NCBI GenBank assembly: GCA_002379855.1
Contig: DFUX01000054.1
Span: 1 to 21,210, forward strand
DNA: 21,210 nt
Direction of reading: 5' to 3'
Origin: Cloacimonetes bacterium UBA4175
GTDB lineage: Bacteria; Cloacimonadota; Cloacimonadia; Cloacimonadales; Cloacimonadaceae
Below, piece by piece: positions 6,274-13,786 of the stretch. Position 1 is the stretch's first letter; every line of letters starts with the position of its first letter. Made by a program: the position numbers and the translations under genes. The notes under the pieces are model-generated. The model was not told the DNA's origin. It ran no database searches and saw only the letters and a program-made list of their open reading frames with translations.

Positions 6274-8573
6274 AGAGACTATTGATATTTTGCCTGGCCT
6301 TGCTGTGGTTGCAGCTAATCTTGGCCCAAAGCAATACCACATCGCCAGCTTTCACTGTCGGTGACAGCCTGGTTCAGGAACAGCCACAGGCAGGATTGGC
6401 TGATAATCCAAACGAGCAAAGTCCTGCTAAAGACAAGATTGACTCGCTTACCTCCCCATTGTTCCATCAGGAGCAAGGAGCCATTGGCTCTGCCTTGCGG
6501 GAATTTGGGTCTATGATCAGATGGTTCATACTGGCTTTGCTGGTAATTTCGGTGATCAGTGTTTTACGGATAATTATCACCAAAAGACTTAAGGCGCCGG
6601 GACCTGATCAGGCACCAGACAAGAGCAAGAACCTACCCAACATGCCTCCGGGGATGAAGATGCCCAAAAAAGCTCCGGGATCGTACACTTTGATCATCAT
6701 CATGCTGCTGTTGGCGCTGCTGTTTTTCTTCACTTGGCGCAATTCCCGCCAACAAGTCAAGGAAAAGGACTATACCACGTTCATTGCTCAGGTGGAGCGG
6801 GGTGAAGTGACCACGACCGAGTTCACGCAGCGGGACATCCTTTACAAGGACGTAAAGGGCAACCAGTTCCATACCGTGATGCCTTTCGACGATCCTGATT
6901 TGATCGATAAACTTGTGGCTGGTAATGTGACGATAATCACCAGAAAGCCGTCTGTCTGGGGTGGCATCCTGTCCTATATTTTCCCCTTTATTCTGCTGAT
7001 CGGGCTGTGGTTCTTTTTCCTGCGGGGCATGGGCAATCAAAACTCGAAAGCCTTCAGTTTTGGCAAGAGCAGGGCGCGTCTGCATGAAGGCAGTAAGAGC
7101 CAGGTCACCTTCAAGGATGTCGCCGGAGTGGATGAAGCCAAAGAAGAATTGCAGGAGATAGTGGAGTTTCTTAAGGATCCCAAAAAGTTCCAGCGTCTGG
7201 GCGGAAGGATTCCACGGGGAGTGTTGCTGGTGGGGCGTCCGGGCACGGGCAAGACCTTGCTGGCCAAAGCGGTCTCCGGCGAAGCGGGGGTTCCCTTCTT
7301 CAGCATCAGTGGTTCCGATTTTGTAGAGATGTTTGTTGGAGTTGGCGCCGCCCGGGTGAGAGACCTGTTTGAACAGGCCAAAAAGAGCGCTCCCTGCATC
7401 ACTTTTATCGACGAAATAGACGCTGTGGGAAGGCATCGTGGCAGCGGATTGGGAGGCGGGTACGACGAGCGCGAACAGACCCTGAACCAACTGCTGGTGG
7501 AGATGGACGGTTTCGAGCCCAACGAAGCAGTGATCATTATCGCAGCCACCAACCGGCCGGATATCCTGGACCCGGCTCTGCTGCGTCCAGGAAGATTTGA
7601 CCGACAGGTGACGGTGGATCTGCCCGACATCAAAGGCCGCACCGAAATCCTGAAAGTCCACTCCAGCAAAGTGCCTTTGGCAAAAGACGTGAATCTGGAA
7701 ATAATTGCCCGGGGAACTCCCGGTTTCAGCGGGGCGGATTTGGCGAATATTGTCAACGAAGCCGCACTGATAGCCGCCCGCCACGGCAAGCATCGCATTG
7801 GCATGGGCGACTTTGAGGAAGCCAAGGATAAACTGATATTGGGCAAGGAAAAGAAGAGCCGGGTGATTCCCGAGGAAGATAAAAAACTCACTGCCTACCA
7901 CGAGGTAGGCCATGTGCTAACCAGCGTGTTTCAGGAAAAGACAGATCCCGTGCATAAGGTCTCGATCATCCCCCGGGGTTTTACCGGCGGCGCAACCCAC
8001 TTTTTGCAGACCGATAAGACGGGATATTCGCGGTCTTATCTGGAACAGATTATGGCCGAGTTGCTGGGTGGCCGCGCCGCGGAGGAAATTGTGTTCAACG
8101 AACTCACCACGGGTGCCGGCAACGACCTGGAACGGGTAACCGAAATCGCCAAGAAAATGGTGTGTACCTGGGGTATGAGCGACAAGATTGGCCCCATGAC
8201 AATCAGTAAAAACGCAAGCGAAGTGTATCTTGGCAAGGAACTGGTTGGCCGCGACGTTCACAGCAACGAGACTATCGGAATGGTGGACAGCGAAATCCGC
8301 GCATTCATAGCCAAAGCCTATCAGACAGCGCTGGATATTCTGAAAAAACATGAAAGCCTGCTGCACGAAATGGCGGGTATTCTGATTGAAAAAGAGACTC
8401 TGGGCACTGACAGGATATTTAAGATCATTTTGGATCGCGTGGATGAGGAAGACAAGGCTCTGATCGAAAGCAAGTATGCCAAGGCAAAAGAAATGCGTTT
8501 CGAGCACAGCGAAAAACTGACCAAGGAAAAAGCGGCTTTGGAGGCCGAAAAGGCTGAGGAGGCGAAACAGTGA
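6270..8573 (+). CDS. ftsH: ATP-dependent membrane metalloprotease FtsH with N-terminal extension
   Basis: FtsH is an inner-membrane AAA+ zinc protease that extracts and degrades misfolded membrane proteins and some regulators. The AAA module has Walker A GRPGTGKT at 322-329 (Pro is usual at the second position), Walker B FIDEID with D381-E382, and the second region of homology ATNRPD...RPGRFDR at about 427-447. The M41 protease site is HEVGH at 544-548 (HEAGH is common), with the third zinc ligand likely D619 in AGNDLE. The protein is 767 aa, well over the 600-650 aa of many FtsH proteins. The usual two helices are at about 138-156 and 232-252 with the periplasmic domain between them. Ahead of these lie a signal-peptide-like segment (4-19, ending LAQ), a polar stretch, an extra helix (84-103) and a Pro/Lys-rich linker. 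It overlaps hpt by 4 bp and hslV by 4 bp. Confidence 0.96.
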   Translation: MKRLLIFCLALLWLQLILAQSNTTSPAFTVGDSLVQEQPQAGLADNPNEQSPAKDKIDSLTSPLFHQEQGAIGSALREFGSMIRWFILALLVISVISVLRIIITKRLKAPGPDQAPDKSKNLPNMPPGMKMPKKAPGSYTLIIIMLLLALLFFFTWRNSRQQVKEKDYTTFIAQVERGEVTTTEFTQRDILYKDVKGNQFHTVMPFDDPDLIDKLVAGNVTIITRKPSVWGGILSYIFPFILLIGLWFFFLRGMGNQNSKAFSFGKSRARLHEGSKSQVTFKDVAGVDEAKEELQEIVEFLKDPKKFQRLGGRIPRGVLLVGRPGTGKTLLAKAVSGEAGVPFFSISGSDFVEMFVGVGAARVRDLFEQAKKSAPCITFIDEIDAVGRHRGSGLGGGYDEREQTLNQLLVEMDGFEPNEAVIIIAATNRPDILDPALLRPGRFDRQVTVDLPDIKGRTEILKVHSSKVPLAKDVNLEIIARGTPGFSGADLANIVNEAALIAARHGKHRIGMGDFEEAKDKLILGKEKKSRVIPEEDKKLTAYHEVGHVLTSVFQEKTDPVHKVSIIPRGFTGGATHFLQTDKTGYSRSYLEQIMAELLGGRAAEEIVFNELTTGAGNDLERVTEIAKKMVCTWGMSDKIGPMTISKNASEVYLGKELVGRDVHSNETIGMVDSEIRAFIAKAYQTALDILKKHESLLHEMAGILIEKETLGTDRIFKIILDRVDEEDKALIESKYAKAKEMRFEHSEKLTKEKAALEAEKAEEAKQ

Positions 8574-9103
8574 GCCAGATCAGGGGAACAACCATCATTG
8601 GGATCCACCGCAATGGCCACACCTGCATCGGAGGAGACGGGCAGGTGACCCTGGGTGATACGGTGCTCAAGTCCAAAGCGGTAAAGATCAGGCGCATTTA
8701 CAATGACAAGGTGCTGGTCGGCTTCGCGGGCGCGACTGCGGATGCCTTTACTCTGTTTGAGAAGTTTGAAGAGCGTCTGAAAGGAAACAAGGGTAATCTG
8801 CGCAAAGCAGCGGTTGAACTGGCCCGGGAGTGGAGGACAGACAAGGTGCTGAGGCGTCTGGATGCCATGCTGGTAGCCGGAGACAGCAGTGCCATACTGT
8901 TGATCAGCGGAGCTGGAGATGTATTGGAGCCTGACGATGGCATAATAGCCATAGGTTCCGGCGGATCTTATGCCCTGGCTGCAGCCCGGGCGCTGGCGGC
9001 GAATGGAAAGCTGGCCAATCGTACTTTGATCGGAGAGGCTTTGCGTATAGCTGCAGACATCTGCATCTATACAAATAACAATATTATGATCGAGGAAGTC
9101 TGA
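8570..9103 (+). CDS. hslV: ATP-dependent protease subunit HslV
   Basis: HslV is the proteasome-like peptidase of the cytoplasmic HslVU (ClpQY) complex, a double ring of identical subunits working with the unfoldase HslU. At 177 aa it has family length. The catalytic threonine should be Thr7 in the RGTTI sequence, exposed after removal of a six-residue propeptide; RNGHTCIGGDGQVTLG, the FAGATADAFTL helix and the GSGGSYALAAA segment are family hallmarks. The GTG start at 8570 is supported by GAGGAGG at 8556-8562, 7 nt upstream, and overlaps the ftsH stop. Its own stop overlaps the hslU start, so the two subunits are translationally coupled. Confidence 0.95.
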   Translation: MSQIRGTTIIGIHRNGHTCIGGDGQVTLGDTVLKSKAVKIRRIYNDKVLVGFAGATADAFTLFEKFEERLKGNKGNLRKAAVELAREWRTDKVLRRLDAMLVAGDSSAILLISGAGDVLEPDDGIIAIGSGGSYALAAARALAANGKLANRTLIGEALRIAADICIYTNNNIMIEEV

Positions 9104-10452
9104 TGCAGATATCACCTGAGCTGGTTCCTGCCAGAATAGTGGAGGAACTTGATAAATACATAATTGGGCAGTTGGATGCCAAACGGGCTGTAGCCATCGC
9201 TCTGCGCAACCGCTGGCGCAGACAGCAGACACCAGAGGCGCTGCAAAACGAGATCATGCCAAACAACATTATCCTCATCGGACCAACGGGCGTGGGCAAG
9301 ACCGAGATTGCCCGAAGACTGGCTCGCCTTGCCAATGCGCCTTTCATCAAAGTGGAGGCGTCCAAATACACTGAGGTTGGCTATGTTGGCAGAGACGTGG
9401 AGTCGATGGTCAGAGAACTGATGAACAATTCTGTCAACCAGATACGCCAGCAGATGTTTCAGGATTGCGAGGAACGTGCCACAGCTCTGGCCATCAACAA
9501 GGTTTTGGATATTCTGGTGCACGGAGCCTCCGGCAAGGCAAATGCAAACCTCAAGTCCGCTGAAGCAACCCGGCGGCAAACCCTGCGCGATAAACTGCGG
9601 GAGAAACTATTGGCGGGGAAGCTGGACGATAAAGAGATCGAATTCAAACCTGAACACAACGAGCTTGAGCTGCAACCCGGCATTAGTCTGGAAATGTTTG
9701 ATTTTGACGTCAGTGAAGTAATGGCAAGTATCTTTCCCGGACCAATGAAAACCAAGCGGATGCGGATGACCGTCGCGCATGCCGTGGAGTATTTTACCCA
9801 AAGGGAAGCCGAGCGTCTGGTGCCCAAGGAAAAAGTGCTGGAAGAGGCAAAAAACGCTGTGGAAAACAGGGGTATCATCTTCATCGATGAACTGGACAAG
9901 ATCGCGGCGGTGGAGAAAGGTGGAGGGATAGATGTTTCCCGCAGCGGAGTGCAGCGGGATTTGCTGCCCATCGTGGAAGGTTCGCAGGTGCCCACCAAAT
10001 ACGGCCCGATCGACACCTCGCATATCCTGTTTGTTGCAGCTGGTGCTTTCCACACAGCCAAGCCCTCCGATTTGATTCCCGAATTGCAAGGCAGGTTTCC
10101 CCTGCGGGTCGAACTGCACAGCCTTGACCAGAATGATTTCGAACGCATTCTTCTGGAACCTGAGAACTCTCTGGTAAAGCAATACACGGCGCTTTTCGCG
10201 GCGGAAGGATCCAAACTCAGCTTCACAAAGCCAGCGATCCGGGAGATAGCCCGTTACGCCGCTCTGGCCAACTCAAGGTTGGAGGATATCGGAGCCCGCA
10301 GGCTGCATACCATCATGAACTCGCTTTTGGAGGAAGAGCTGTTTGACCTGCCCGATCCCAAACTGGCCAGGGTGCGCATCACCGACGCCAGAGTCAGGGA
10401 AAAGCTGTTGCCGGTGCTTGAAAACGAAGATCTCTCCAGGTTCATCTTGTGA
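9103..10452 (+). CDS. hslU: ATP-dependent unfoldase subunit HslU
   Basis: HslU is the AAA+ hexamer that unfolds substrates and feeds them into HslV. Its 449 aa match the family. It starts with ELVPARIVEELDKYIIGQ, has Walker A GPTGVGKT at 60-67 followed by the YTEVGYVGRDVESMVREL pore-loop region, a charged intermediate domain at about 130-235, Walker B FIDELDK with D262-E263, and the C-terminal tail EDLSRFIL that docks into HslV and activates it. ATG 9103 overlaps the hslV stop by one base, with GAGG 7 nt upstream. The last bases overlap the GTG start of the transporter gene that follows. Confidence 0.97.
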   Translation: MQISPELVPARIVEELDKYIIGQLDAKRAVAIALRNRWRRQQTPEALQNEIMPNNIILIGPTGVGKTEIARRLARLANAPFIKVEASKYTEVGYVGRDVESMVRELMNNSVNQIRQQMFQDCEERATALAINKVLDILVHGASGKANANLKSAEATRRQTLRDKLREKLLAGKLDDKEIEFKPEHNELELQPGISLEMFDFDVSEVMASIFPGPMKTKRMRMTVAHAVEYFTQREAERLVPKEKVLEEAKNAVENRGIIFIDELDKIAAVEKGGGIDVSRSGVQRDLLPIVEGSQVPTKYGPIDTSHILFVAAGAFHTAKPSDLIPELQGRFPLRVELHSLDQNDFERILLEPENSLVKQYTALFAAEGSKLSFTKPAIREIARYAALANSRLEDIGARRLHTIMNSLLEEELFDLPDPKLARVRITDARVREKLLPVLENEDLSRFIL

Positions 10453-11813
10453 GAACAGATTACAAGCTTCCCTTCGCGTCGCTGTCGATTAGAAACTATC
10501 GGCTGTTCTTTATAGGTCAGGGTGTTTCACTGATCGGCACTTGGGTTCAAAGGGTAACCATGGGCTGGTTTGTCTATCGGATCACAAACTCGCACTTTCT
10601 GCTTGGCTTGGTCAGTTTTCTCAGCATGATTCCCACCCTCTTTATCAGCCCTTTTGCGGGTGCTTTCGCGGATAAATGGAACCGCCATCACACACTCATA
10701 GTTACCCAAACCGCCTACATGATACAGGCTGGCCTGCTTGCTTTGGCCACCCTGACTGAATACATAAACCCCGGGAGGCTGTGGCCGATCCTGTGTTTAA
10801 GCCTCTTAATGGGCTGCATTGAGGCTATCGACGCGCCCATCCGGCAGACTTTTGTAAAAGACCTGGTGAACAAGCGATCGCTGTTGCCTGACGCTATTGC
10901 CAGCAATTCTGCCATGTTCAATGGAGCCCGCCTGGTGGGACCTGCCATTGGCGGCGCGCTGATCATAGTTTTCTCGGAAGGTGTGTGTTTCGCGATTAAC
11001 TCCGTCACATATCTGGCTGTGATTATATCCCTGCTGTTTATGAAGATCGATTATCCTCCCAGGCAGGCTAAAAATGAACCCGTGCTGACCAAGATCCTTG
11101 AAGGCTGGAAATACAGCTGGAAAAATGTGCCAATCCGTTTTTTGATCTTTAATCTGAGTTTCTACACTCTCTTTGGCTTGTCTTACGCCACGCTGTTGCC
11201 CATCTTCGCCCGTGATGTGCTTAAAGGCGATTCCAGCACCCAGGGAGCTTTGATGTCCTGCGTGGGAATAGGTGCCCTGGCAGGTGCGCTGTTCCTTGGT
11301 TCGCGCAAGACAATCAAGGGGCTGCTCCAGTTGCTGATCTATGCCGGCATCATCGGCAGTTTGTCGCTGATAGCCCTGTCGCTTTCCACCAACGTCTATC
11401 TCAGCATGGGGTTGATGCTGTTTACCGGCTTTGGCATGACCACGCAGATGATAGCCACCAACACTATCATCCAGAGTGTGGTGGACGAAAAGATGCATGG
11501 CAGGGTGATGAGCGTTTATACCATGGGCTTTGGCTCTATTTCGCCCTTTGGCAACCTGCTCATCGGAACGCTGTCCGGCAGCTTGGGAACCCTGTTGGCT
11601 GTGAGGGTGGGCCTGCCTGCCGTCCAAGCCAGCAGCCTGGGGGCCCAGATCGCTCTGGGGCTTTGCGCCTCAGCCTGCCTGATCTGGTCGCTCCTGTCTC
11701 TGCGTAAGATACCTTTATTGGTGAGGGACATATTCCGGATGCTGATCAGCAACAAGAATACCGAGATCTACCGGCCAACACCGACCTTGGATCTGTCAAT
11801 GAGTGAGCGATGA
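10449..11813 (+). CDS. Major facilitator superfamily transporter (MFS_3 / EntS-like)
   Basis: This 454-aa integral membrane protein has about 10-12 hydrophobic segments. A motif-A-like loop between helices 2 and 3 (GAFADKWNRHHT, from about residue 70) and a motif-C-like GPAIGGAL in helix 5 place it in the MFS, closest in feel to the MFS_3/EntS-type exporters. The substrate cannot be told from sequence; EntS-type relatives export siderophores and other small molecules, but no siderophore genes are nearby. The GTG start overlaps the hslU stop by 4 bp with only a weak CAGG upstream, so translation probably depends on hslU. Its stop overlaps the next ATG (ATGA). A charged tail of about 30 residues ends in the cytoplasm. 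Confidence 0.88.
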   Translation: MRTDYKLPFASLSIRNYRLFFIGQGVSLIGTWVQRVTMGWFVYRITNSHFLLGLVSFLSMIPTLFISPFAGAFADKWNRHHTLIVTQTAYMIQAGLLALATLTEYINPGRLWPILCLSLLMGCIEAIDAPIRQTFVKDLVNKRSLLPDAIASNSAMFNGARLVGPAIGGALIIVFSEGVCFAINSVTYLAVIISLLFMKIDYPPRQAKNEPVLTKILEGWKYSWKNVPIRFLIFNLSFYTLFGLSYATLLPIFARDVLKGDSSTQGALMSCVGIGALAGALFLGSRKTIKGLLQLLIYAGIIGSLSLIALSLSTNVYLSMGLMLFTGFGMTTQMIATNTIIQSVVDEKMHGRVMSVYTMGFGSISPFGNLLIGTLSGSLGTLLAVRVGLPAVQASSLGAQIALGLCASACLIWSLLSLRKIPLLVRDIFRMLISNKNTEIYRPTPTLDLSMSER

Positions 11814-12499
11814 AGGTTTTTTTACACTTGGGTAACCTGCAGCCGGATTATCTCAGCATTATGCGAGAGCAAAGCGATTTTCGGGTGGGGGACAGGATCA
11901 TACCCGCTTCCCGGGTGGTGATAGCCGAACAGACCCATTCCGACTTGGTGCACGTATGTTCTGAGGCAGATTGCGGAGCTGGATTTGGCTCTCATCCTCA
12001 GATAGATGCTGTGGATGCCATGGTGACGAACATTCCCGGTCAATATCTGCTGATTCGCACTGCCGATTGCACTCCGGTGTTGCTGCATGACATCAGAGCC
12101 CGCGCCGTGGGAGCTGTGCACAGCGGCAGGGAAGGAACTCGGAAAAACATCGTGGGTAAAGCTGTGGCGTCTCTGAAGCAGCACTACAACGTGGAACCCC
12201 AGGATATAATAGCCTATATTGGAGCCGGAATCTGTGCCGAGCATTATCAGGTAAGCGAGAAAATCTGGCAGCAATTCAATGCCAGTTTGCGGGATCTGGA
12301 TCAAGCGTTTCAGAACATCCGTCCCAGGCATCTGGACATCCGCTTGTGCGTATTCAGGCAACTGCTCCAGGCGGGAGTCCCTTTCAAAAATATAGAACAA
12401 GACCATACCTGCACCTACGAATCCCAGCGGCACTTTTCCTATCGCCGGGACGGCACTCGCAATCGCCAAATCAACCTCATAGGAATAGAAGATGAGTAA
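11810..12499 (+). CDS. pgeF: YfiH/PgeF-family protein (polyphenol oxidase / laccase-domain)
   Basis: YfiH/YlmD/LACC1-family proteins are zinc-dependent; members have been reported as purine nucleoside phosphorylases/adenosine deaminases, and the E. coli member as a peptidoglycan editing factor. The 229-aa protein is of normal length. The metal ligands are visible as H43 (EQTHSD), C87 (RTADCTPVLL) and H104 (VHSGREG), with the 17-residue Cys-His spacing of the E. coli protein. The C-terminal FSYRRDGTRNRQINLIG is the family end motif. The usual HAGWRG motif reads HSGREG, and GPSIG reads GAGIC, so it is somewhat divergent. The ATGA overlap with the transporter and 8-bp overlap with the next gene place it in the operon. 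A link to purine salvage by hpt is possible but inferred. Confidence 0.88.
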   Translation: MKVFLHLGNLQPDYLSIMREQSDFRVGDRIIPASRVVIAEQTHSDLVHVCSEADCGAGFGSHPQIDAVDAMVTNIPGQYLLIRTADCTPVLLHDIRARAVGAVHSGREGTRKNIVGKAVASLKQHYNVEPQDIIAYIGAGICAEHYQVSEKIWQQFNASLRDLDQAFQNIRPRHLDIRLCVFRQLLQAGVPFKNIEQDHTCTYESQRHFSYRRDGTRNRQINLIGIEDE

Positions 12500-13778
12500 G
12501 ATTTTAACTAACCCCAAAGGCACCATCAAGCTGGAACTGCGGGACGACCGTCTCTCAGCCTGGCTCACGCTGCAAGACCGCGACAACCTCATTGACGAGG
12601 AAGAGATTCTGGCTCTGATCGATGAAGCAGGCATCAAGACAGGATTTGAAGAAGCGCTGCGTTATATCCGTAAACACGGTCTGGAGAAGGACTTCAATAC
12701 TCCTTTCCCGATTGCGGTCTGTGAGAGGGTCAAAGGCGAATCCAAACTCAACTATTACTTTGATCTGGAGCAGGCCAAGAGTTTTTCCGGTGTGATCACA
12801 CCCGCTAATCTGGGCAACCTTGCCTGCATCGAAGAGGGTACTGTGCTGGCGGATTACAGCAGCAATATCTTCGACCGCCAGGGTTCCATCTATGATATCT
12901 ATGGTGAAATGCTGCAGGCGGAGGATTTCGATGGCCAATCTGCCCGCGAACTTGTGGGAAGAAATGTTGAATACTTGGAATCCAGCCACCAGTATCTGGC
13001 TCTGACCGCGGGCTTTGTGCAGGTTGACGATCAGGGCAGAATAAGCATTCTTGACGAGCTGACCATCGATGGCGATGTGACTGCCGCGGAAGGGGTTTTA
13101 CGAACACCGGTCGGACTGAAGATCAAAGGTGATGTGGTCTCGGCCAGGATAGTGGCGGCAGGAGACCTGAGCATTGAGGGCAAGCTGAGTGACAGCAGCA
13201 TCTATTGCGAGGGAAACCTGTTGGTCAAAGGTCAGATTCTGGATTGCCGCCAACCCGGCCTGGAGGTCATGGGCGACCTACGCTGTGAGGGCATCGAGTT
13301 GTCCAGAGTTCTTTGCCGGGGAACCCTGGAATTTACCGGGCAGGTTCTGGACAGCGAGATAGTCGCGGATCGGGGTATCCGTTCAGAAGATGGCGCGATC
13401 AGCGGAGGGCACACAGAGAGCTGTGGAGATGTCAGACTGGCAAGACTGGGGACCAGGGATGGGCGTGCCACAGAGCTGGAAATCACCATCAGCCCATTTT
13501 ATAAGGCGCTGCTTTTGCATCTCACCAAAGAACTGCTTCATCTCAAGCAGGATCCCCAGGGCAACGCGGAACAAATAGCCGCCGTTGAAAACAAGATAAC
13601 TGTCTGCGAAACTGAACTCGACAGCGATCTGAACCTATTTCTGCAGCGCCCGCAAACCGAGCGTATCAACCTGGTGATTAGCCAGGAAGTTTACCCGCCG
13701 GTTATGATCAGAATATTAAAACATGAATACCAGATCAGCAGCCCCCAAAGAGGACTGCAAATTCAAGAAAAAGACTGA
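12492..13778 (+). CDS. DUF342 / FapA-like polymerised-beta protein
   Basis: This 428-aa soluble protein has no signal peptide or membrane helix. Residues about 170-330 contain the DUF342 (FapA) pattern: a run of short strands with repeated GDV/GDL/GNL turns (TIDGDVTAAEG, IKGDVVSARIVAAGDL, CEGNLLVKGQI, MGDLRCEGIE), suggesting a small right-handed beta-helix like that of bactofilins or MinC-C. A coiled-coil-like segment follows at about 335-385. FapA is named for flagellar assembly, but no flagellar gene occurs in the window, so the flagellar name should not be transferred; a cytoplasmic scaffold or cell-surface role is equally possible. The start lies inside the end of the previous gene with AGGAA upstream. 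The stop is 8 bp before the tricorn gene. Confidence 0.8.
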   Translation: MSKILTNPKGTIKLELRDDRLSAWLTLQDRDNLIDEEEILALIDEAGIKTGFEEALRYIRKHGLEKDFNTPFPIAVCERVKGESKLNYYFDLEQAKSFSGVITPANLGNLACIEEGTVLADYSSNIFDRQGSIYDIYGEMLQAEDFDGQSARELVGRNVEYLESSHQYLALTAGFVQVDDQGRISILDELTIDGDVTAAEGVLRTPVGLKIKGDVVSARIVAAGDLSIEGKLSDSSIYCEGNLLVKGQILDCRQPGLEVMGDLRCEGIELSRVLCRGTLEFTGQVLDSEIVADRGIRSEDGAISGGHTESCGDVRLARLGTRDGRATELEITISPFYKALLLHLTKELLHLKQDPQGNAEQIAAVENKITVCETELDSDLNLFLQRPQTERINLVISQEVYPPVMIRILKHEYQISSPQRGLQIQEKD

Positions 13779-13786
13779 GGCATAAA

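Noticed and set aside
6633..7913. A 426-codon open frame on the minus strand opposite ftsH
   Set aside because: It lies wholly inside a confidently identified gene, its product shows no recognisable domain and it has a His/Gln-rich composition typical of antisense reading of coding DNA.
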